A model generated the notes under the pieces. It did no database searches and was not told the DNA's origin. It saw only the letters and a list, made by a program, of their open reading frames with translations. The position numbers and the translations under genes were made by a program. From the NCBI GenBank assembly GCA_963169055.1, contig CAUJFU010000224.1, forward strand, positions 1-5,538: 5,538 nucleotides of DNA. Direction: 5' to 3'. Below are positions 1 through 3,549 of the stretch, in pieces. Each line of letters opens with the position of its first letter. Within the stretch, counting starts at the first letter, position 1. The DNA is from Myxococcota bacterium. GTDB lineage: Bacteria; Myxococcota_C; UBA6777.

Positions 1-47
1 GGGTAAGTAGAGAGTGTGGAAGGAGACAGCAAGCAAGGTGAATCGGC

Positions 48-75
48 TTGCGCTTGTAGAGAACATCATTATACT
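48..75 (+). promoter_or_regulatory. Candidate sigma70-type promoter for trxA
   Basis: A TATACT hexamer at 70-75 matches the -10 consensus at five of six positions. TTGCGC at 48-53 could be a weak -35 box (only TTG matches) with a 16-nt spacer. Transcription would start near 82, giving a leader of about 85 nt before trxA. The overlapping ATTATA (68-73) reads TATAAT on the minus strand, but no -35 box sits at the right distance for a divergent promoter. The assignment rests on motif matching by eye only. Confidence 0.4.
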
Positions 76-136
76 AGCGAAGATTTTGGGAGGAGCGGGC
101 GAAGGCGCGCTGCTCGTTCGGTAGGAAGTGCGACAC

Positions 137-159
137 GCGGATTTTTCCGCATGAAGGAG
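137..159 (+). promoter_or_regulatory. Leader hairpin next to the trxA ribosome binding site
   Basis: GCGGA (137-141) and TCCGC (146-150) form a perfect 5-bp stem with a TTTT loop. Three bases later comes a strong Shine-Dalgarno AAGGAG (154-159), 7 nt before the trxA ATG at 167, which fixes that start. The hairpin does not cover the Shine-Dalgarno, so it need not block translation. It could stabilise the 5' end of the mRNA or be incidental. Confidence 0.45.
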
Positions 160-166
160 CATACAG

Positions 167-493
167 ATGGCTGACCTCGTGATCCACGTGACAGACGACA
201 GTTTCAAGAAAGACGTTGTGCAGTCCAGTATCCCTGTGGTGCTGGATTTTTGGGCGGAGTGGTGCGGCCCGTGTAAGGCCATTGCTCCGATCCTCAAGGA
301 TCTTGCGAAAGATTACGACGGGCGCGTCAAGATCGCGAAGCTGGATGTGGATAGCAATCCCAATACAGCAGCGGAGTTTGGGATTCGCGGCATCCCGACG
401 CTGCTCGTGTTCAAAGGTGGTAAAGAAGTGGATCGAATTGTCGGCGCAGCCCCCAAAGGGACGTACCAACAATTGATCAACAAACATCTCTAA
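167..493 (+). CDS. trxA: Thioredoxin
   Basis: This is a complete 108-residue thioredoxin, the usual length for bacterial TrxA. It is a cytoplasmic dithiol reductant, recharged by thioredoxin reductase, that reduces protein disulfides such as those of ribonucleotide reductase and peroxiredoxins. The active site WCGPC lies at residues 32-36 (Cys33, Cys36). The preceding FWAE, the buried Asp27, the KLDVD strand near 58-62 and the GIPT loop with cis-Pro77 are all present. There is no signal peptide or membrane segment, which argues against a periplasmic or cytochrome-biogenesis thioredoxin. The start at 167 is supported by AAGGAG 7 nt upstream. No clear terminator follows, so some read-through into the patatin gene 153 bp downstream is possible. 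Nothing in the sequence shows a functional link between the two. Confidence 0.97.
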   Translation: MADLVIHVTDDSFKKDVVQSSIPVVLDFWAEWCGPCKAIAPILKDLAKDYDGRVKIAKLDVDSNPNTAAEFGIRGIPTLLVFKGGKEVDRIVGAAPKGTYQQLINKHL

Positions 494-636
494 ATCCTCA
501 TCCCATCGCGGCGAATTTCTCTGCCTCAGTGTGTCCTGTTTCTAGTCTGGCCCATGTTCAAGCATCCGACCTCGCTACGTAGGTTTGTGCTGTTTTTCAG
601 GCGCGGTCGCCACGGACGGGCGCATGCGCAAGCAAT

Positions 637-649
637 GGAGAACAGCATG
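637..649 (+). promoter_or_regulatory. Ribosome binding site that favours the 647 start of the patatin gene
   Basis: GGAG at 637-640 lies 6 nt before the ATG at 647-649, a standard Shine-Dalgarno spacing. Two other in-frame ATGs, at 554 and 635, have no purine-rich box at a suitable distance. The 31 residues gained by starting at 554 are rich in Arg and Phe and lie outside the first CNB domain, which begins just after Met647. The 647 start therefore fits best, although 554 cannot be excluded. Confidence 0.6.
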
Positions 650-2890
650 ATCGAAAGCGCGGTGTTGCGTCATTTTCCATGGTTGGGGGCGCTGTCAGCC
701 GTCGAATTGCGCCAAGTGGCGGGGGAGTTGCGTCAGATCGATTTGGCGAAGGGGCAGATTCTATGCGAAGAAGGGCGCAAAGAGCGCTCGTTGTATCTGC
801 TGTTGAGTGGGGGACTGGAGATCTGGCGGGGCTGGGGGCAAGACGGGGCAGAGTGTTTGGATGTGGTGTCGGGTTGGGTGGTGGTGGGGGAGTTTCAGTT
901 GTTGGTGGGAGGGCGTCGGGTCGCGACGATCTTGGCGGAACAATCGAGTGTTGTGGCAGAGTGGCCATACGAGAAGATCGAGCGATGGTTGCAGCGTTAT
1001 CCGTCGTGGGTGGGGATCTTTTCGCGTATGGTGCAGCGGCGTATTCAACAAAATCAGCTTCATGCGGTGTTGGGTCGGTTGTTTGGTTCGTTGCGCAAGC
1101 AGGTGTGGGAGGATGTGCGGGCGCGGGTGGAGTGGGTGCATTTGGAGCGGGGGCAGCGGTTGTTTCGAGAGGGCGAGGCTTCGGATGGTGTGTATTTGGT
1201 GGTGAGCGGTCGGATGCGGATCGAGATGCCGCAAGAAGACGGAGAGATTCGGACGCTTGGGGAGATTAGGCGAGGTGAGTTGTTGGGGGAAGTGGGATTT
1301 TTCTCGAATTCACCGCGAGTGGCGTCTGCGGTGGCGTTGAGGGAATCGCATCTTGTGCATTTTTCGCAAGTGTTTTTCGAGGGGTTGTTGCGGCAACATC
1401 CGCATGAGGGCTTGCGCGTGATGCAAGCGGCGGTGCGTCGGTTGCGTGCGGCGATTCAGGAGCGGGATCAAGCGCAATCTTCGCGGCCATTGAATTTGGC
1501 GATCTTGCCGTTGGATCGGGGGATGCCGTATCGCCATTTTGTACGGACGTTGGTGGATGCGTTGTCGAGTCATGGTTCGACGTGTCTGGTGGATCGTGCG
1601 CATATCGCGGAGTGGTTTGGGGATGAGGGGATCGCGTCGTTGGGTGGGGAAGATCCGTATAGTTTGCGTTTGCATGCGTGGTTGACGGATCTTTCGGGGC
1701 GCCATCGTTTTGTGGTGTATGTGATGGATGCGGAAGATACGCCGTGGACGCAGCGTTGTTTGCGGATGGTGGATGTGTTGCTGTTGGTGGGTGAAGCCTC
1801 CGCTGCACCGGCGTTGCGGGAAGTGGAGTCGCGGTTGTTGGCGCAAGTGCCGGTGGGAGGGCTGGAGCAGCGGTTAATCTTGTTGCATCCGAAGGAGACG
1901 AAACAGCCAGAGGGGACAGCAGCATGGTTGGAGGCGCGCCATGTGGAGATGCACCACCATGTGCGTTGGGGGATCCGTGAAGATATGGCGCGTGTGGCGC
2001 GGTTTTTGGCGGGCGAAGCGGTGGGATTGGTGTTGGGGGGAGGTGGTGCGCGGGGATTCGTGCATTATGGGGCATATCAGGCATTGCGGGAGGCAGGGGT
2101 GCCGATCGACTTTTTGGGTGGAACAAGCATGGGGGCGATCGTGGGGGTGCAGTGTGCGCTTGGAGCGGATCGAGCGACTTTTTTGGAGAGAAGCCGTTGG
2201 GCGTTGATCAAACAAAAGCCGTTTCAAGAGTATACCTTCCCATTCATGTCGCTAATTCGCAGCCGCCGACTCGACAAAACCTTAAAGCGCCTGTGCGAAG
2301 GCTTGAAGATCGAGGATCTGTGGTTGCCGTTTTTTGCGGTATCAAGCAACCTTTCGCGCCAAAGACCGCACATCCATCGCAAAGGGCTGTTGTGGCGGGC
2401 ATTGCGGGCGAGTAGTGCGCTCCCGGGGTTTTTGTTGCCGCAGATCGAAGAGGGGGAGCTTTTGGTGGATGGGGCGTTGTTAAACAACCTGCCTGTGGAT
2501 GTGATGCGGCGCTATTGTCGAACCGTGATCGCGGTGGACGTGTCGGAGGAACTCGAATTTCGGATGCCAATCAAATACTTTCCATCGCCTTTTCGCTTTT
2601 TGTGGATGCGTTTGCGCTATCCCAAGATCGCTTCAAGTATCCCGAATATCGTGAGCATCTTGAGTTATTCGACGATGCTCGGCGGCCTACAGCACGAACA
2701 ACGCATGATCGAGAGTGCGGATTATTGTTTGCGTCCGCCCGTTTCGGAGTATGCGTTGTTGGAGTTTGGGTCGATGGAAGCGATCTTGGAAGTTGGAGAG
2801 TCTTATGCTCGACGCTTTTTGGAAGAGCACCCTGCGTTGCGTGAACTGGCCGCTGCTTTGGACAAAAAGCGCGTCGGTGAGGACGTATAG
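647..2890 (+). CDS. Cyclic-nucleotide-binding, NTE/PNPLA6-type patatin phospholipase
   Basis: The protein has 747 residues from the ATG at 647 (778 if translation starts at 554). Two cNMP-binding domains come first (about 5-119 and 139-254). Each keeps the phosphate-cassette pair of Glu and Arg nine residues apart: Glu82/Arg91 and Glu215/Arg224. Residues 283-440 match the region just before the catalytic domain in human neuropathy target esterase, including TPWTQRC (365-371) and LILLHP (410-415). The patatin domain follows. Its oxyanion-hole motif GGGGARG is at 464-470, the nucleophile elbow GTSMG holds Ser494, and the DGA motif holds Asp608. Asp488 occupies the place of NTE Asp960. From the family, it should hydrolyse lysophospholipids or phospholipids at the membrane surface, with cAMP or cGMP as likely allosteric ligand. 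No membrane span is evident, unlike animal NTE, so it is probably soluble or peripheral. The coding strand is extremely G-rich in its first two thirds. Activity and ligand are inferred. Confidence 0.95.
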   Translation: MIESAVLRHFPWLGALSAVELRQVAGELRQIDLAKGQILCEEGRKERSLYLLLSGGLEIWRGWGQDGAECLDVVSGWVVVGEFQLLVGGRRVATILAEQSSVVAEWPYEKIERWLQRYPSWVGIFSRMVQRRIQQNQLHAVLGRLFGSLRKQVWEDVRARVEWVHLERGQRLFREGEASDGVYLVVSGRMRIEMPQEDGEIRTLGEIRRGELLGEVGFFSNSPRVASAVALRESHLVHFSQVFFEGLLRQHPHEGLRVMQAAVRRLRAAIQERDQAQSSRPLNLAILPLDRGMPYRHFVRTLVDALSSHGSTCLVDRAHIAEWFGDEGIASLGGEDPYSLRLHAWLTDLSGRHRFVVYVMDAEDTPWTQRCLRMVDVLLLVGEASAAPALREVESRLLAQVPVGGLEQRLILLHPKETKQPEGTAAWLEARHVEMHHHVRWGIREDMARVARFLAGEAVGLVLGGGGARGFVHYGAYQALREAGVPIDFLGGTSMGAIVGVQCALGADRATFLERSRWALIKQKPFQEYTFPFMSLIRSRRLDKTLKRLCEGLKIEDLWLPFFAVSSNLSRQRPHIHRKGLLWRALRASSALPGFLLPQIEEGELLVDGALLNNLPVDVMRRYCRTVIAVDVSEELEFRMPIKYFPSPFRFLWMRLRYPKIASSIPNIVSILSYSTMLGGLQHEQRMIESADYCLRPPVSEYALLEFGSMEAILEVGESYARRFLEEHPALRELAAALDKKRVGEDV

Positions 2891-2983
2891 ACGGTTCTTT
2901 TCGTGGGAGGGATGTTTGTGCGCTGTCGGGTAGGCGGGTGGTCTGTTTGTGAGTGATAGGACTTGTGCGGTTGCAAGGTTTTG

Positions 2984-2998
2984 TGGGGCGCTGCCCCA
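2984..2998. repeat. GC-rich palindrome in the convergent intergenic region
   Basis: TGGGGC (2984-2989) and GCCCCA (2993-2998) form a perfect 6-bp stem with a 3-nt loop, inside a C-rich stretch running to about 3030. It lies 93 bp past the patatin stop and 136 bp past the end of the oppositely oriented chorismate mutase. No T-tract follows on either strand, so it is not a standard intrinsic terminator. It could be a REP-like dispersed element or an mRNA end-protecting hairpin. Apart from this and the hairpin at 3081, I see no gene in 2891-3134. Confidence 0.4.
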
Positions 2999-3080
2999 TT
3001 CCCCGCCATAGACTGTCGCCCCTTGACCCCGTATCGGCGAAGAGATCACAGGTTTTTCAACCCAACCGCTCTGTCGCTTG

Positions 3081-3104
3081 AAGTGCCGCGAACACGGCTT
3101 TTTT
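3081..3104 (+). terminator. Candidate intrinsic terminator for the rightward pair
   Basis: GCCG (3085-3088) and CGGC (3095-3098) make a 4-bp stem with a 6-nt loop, directly followed by six T (3099-3104). Flanking AAG can pair with the T-run across one mismatch, lengthening the stem. The polarity fits only plus-strand transcription. It lies about 190 nt after the patatin stop, leaving a long 3' UTR. The core stem is short, so efficiency is doubtful. Confidence 0.4.
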
Positions 3105-3134
3105 GGCAACCGCGTAACTCCTATCCTATTTGAT

Positions 3135-3482
3135 TCAGCTTGAGCGGCTTTTGGTGGGGGGAGTTTCGGGAGAAAGCATCTCGTCGTCTTGGAGGGAAGG
3201 GCGAAGTTGGAGGCGGAGTTGCTTGCTGATCTGCATGAGGTGGTGAAAGAGGGCGGGGATCTCGTCACGCAGGAGAGGGTGTTGGGTGGCGAGTTGGAGG
3301 CGTGTGATGATCTGTTGTTCGCGTGTGGGGTCGGTGAGTGGGGGAGGATCGGGCAATTGCTCTTTGCAACGGGCGATCTGCTCGGCGAGTTGGAGGCGTT
3401 GTTCGATGAGGCGGAGGATGGCGAGGTCGACGTCATCGATTTGTTGGCGGAGGTCTCGAAGGGATGGGGTTTGGTGTGTCAT
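3135..3482 (-). CDS. Chorismate mutase, AroQ class, stand-alone
   Basis: This 115-residue, all-helical protein resembles the monofunctional AroQ fold (about 90 residues), plus a hydrophilic C-terminal tail from about residue 95. The enzyme converts chorismate to prephenate on the way to phenylalanine and tyrosine. Aligned by eye to the E. coli domain, it keeps Arg12 (for Arg11), Arg29 (Arg28), Lys40 (Lys39), Asp51 (Asp48), Arg54-Glu55 (Arg51-Glu52) and Ser86 (Ser84), with a two-residue insertion after Lys40. The position of E. coli Gln88 is Arg90. No signal peptide is present, so it should be cytoplasmic. The ATG at 3482 is the only plausible start, since the next Met is residue 83; a clear Shine-Dalgarno is missing. 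The gene begins 67 bp after the receptor-kinase stop on the same strand, so co-transcription is likely. The in-frame open stretch upstream to 4157 is a shadow of the kinase gene. Confidence 0.85.
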   Translation of the reverse strand: MTHQTPSLRDLRQQIDDVDLAILRLIEQRLQLAEQIARCKEQLPDPPPLTDPTREQQIITRLQLATQHPLLRDEIPALFHHLMQISKQLRLQLRPSLQDDEMLSPETPPTKSRSS

Positions 3483-3525
3483 CTTTTTTGGGTGGCAGAT
3501 GTGCTTGTTTGGTGGGGGGAGGGTT

Positions 3526-3542
3526 CGTTTGGAAGCCAAACG
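3526..3542 (-). repeat. Intercistronic hairpin between kinase and chorismate mutase genes
   Basis: CGTTTGG (3526-3532) and CCAAACG (3536-3542) form a perfect 7-bp stem with a 3-nt loop. On the minus strand it begins 7 nt after the kinase stop codon, and TT/AA pairing can extend it across a small bulge. A C-rich stretch rather than a T-tract follows, so it does not look like a terminator. It may protect the upstream mRNA end or tune expression of the downstream gene. Confidence 0.5.
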
Positions 3543-3549
3543 TCGAAGG

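Noticed and set aside
1-69. Possible divergent minus-strand gene beginning at 69 with a hydrophobic N-terminus, open to the window edge
   Set aside because: Only 23 codons are visible, no Shine-Dalgarno precedes it, and the TATAAT on that strand overlaps its start. Not enough to call a gene.
151-174. Seven-codon leader ORF overlapping the trxA start
   Set aside because: It has no ribosome binding site of its own and the overlap is explained by chance.
554-646. Use of the ATG at 554 or 635 as patatin start
   Set aside because: Neither has a Shine-Dalgarno at normal spacing, while 647 has GGAG at 6 nt. Kept only as an alternative.
1266-2126. 286-residue minus-strand open frame opposite the patatin gene
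   Set aside because: Pro/Thr/Ala/His-rich translation is what the strongly G-rich sense strand gives on its complement. No domain.
647-2890. CBASS-type (CapV-like) patatin effector
   Set aside because: The CNB domains and NTE architecture differ from the short CapV effectors, and no CD-NTase or other defence gene is in the window.
2912-2956. 14-codon ORF just after the patatin gene
   Set aside because: The purine-rich box abuts the ATG with no spacing, and the peptide shows no recognisable feature.
3051-3062. GGTT-TTTC-AACC hairpin
   Set aside because: A 4-bp stem with two A-T pairs and no T-tract after it is within chance expectation.
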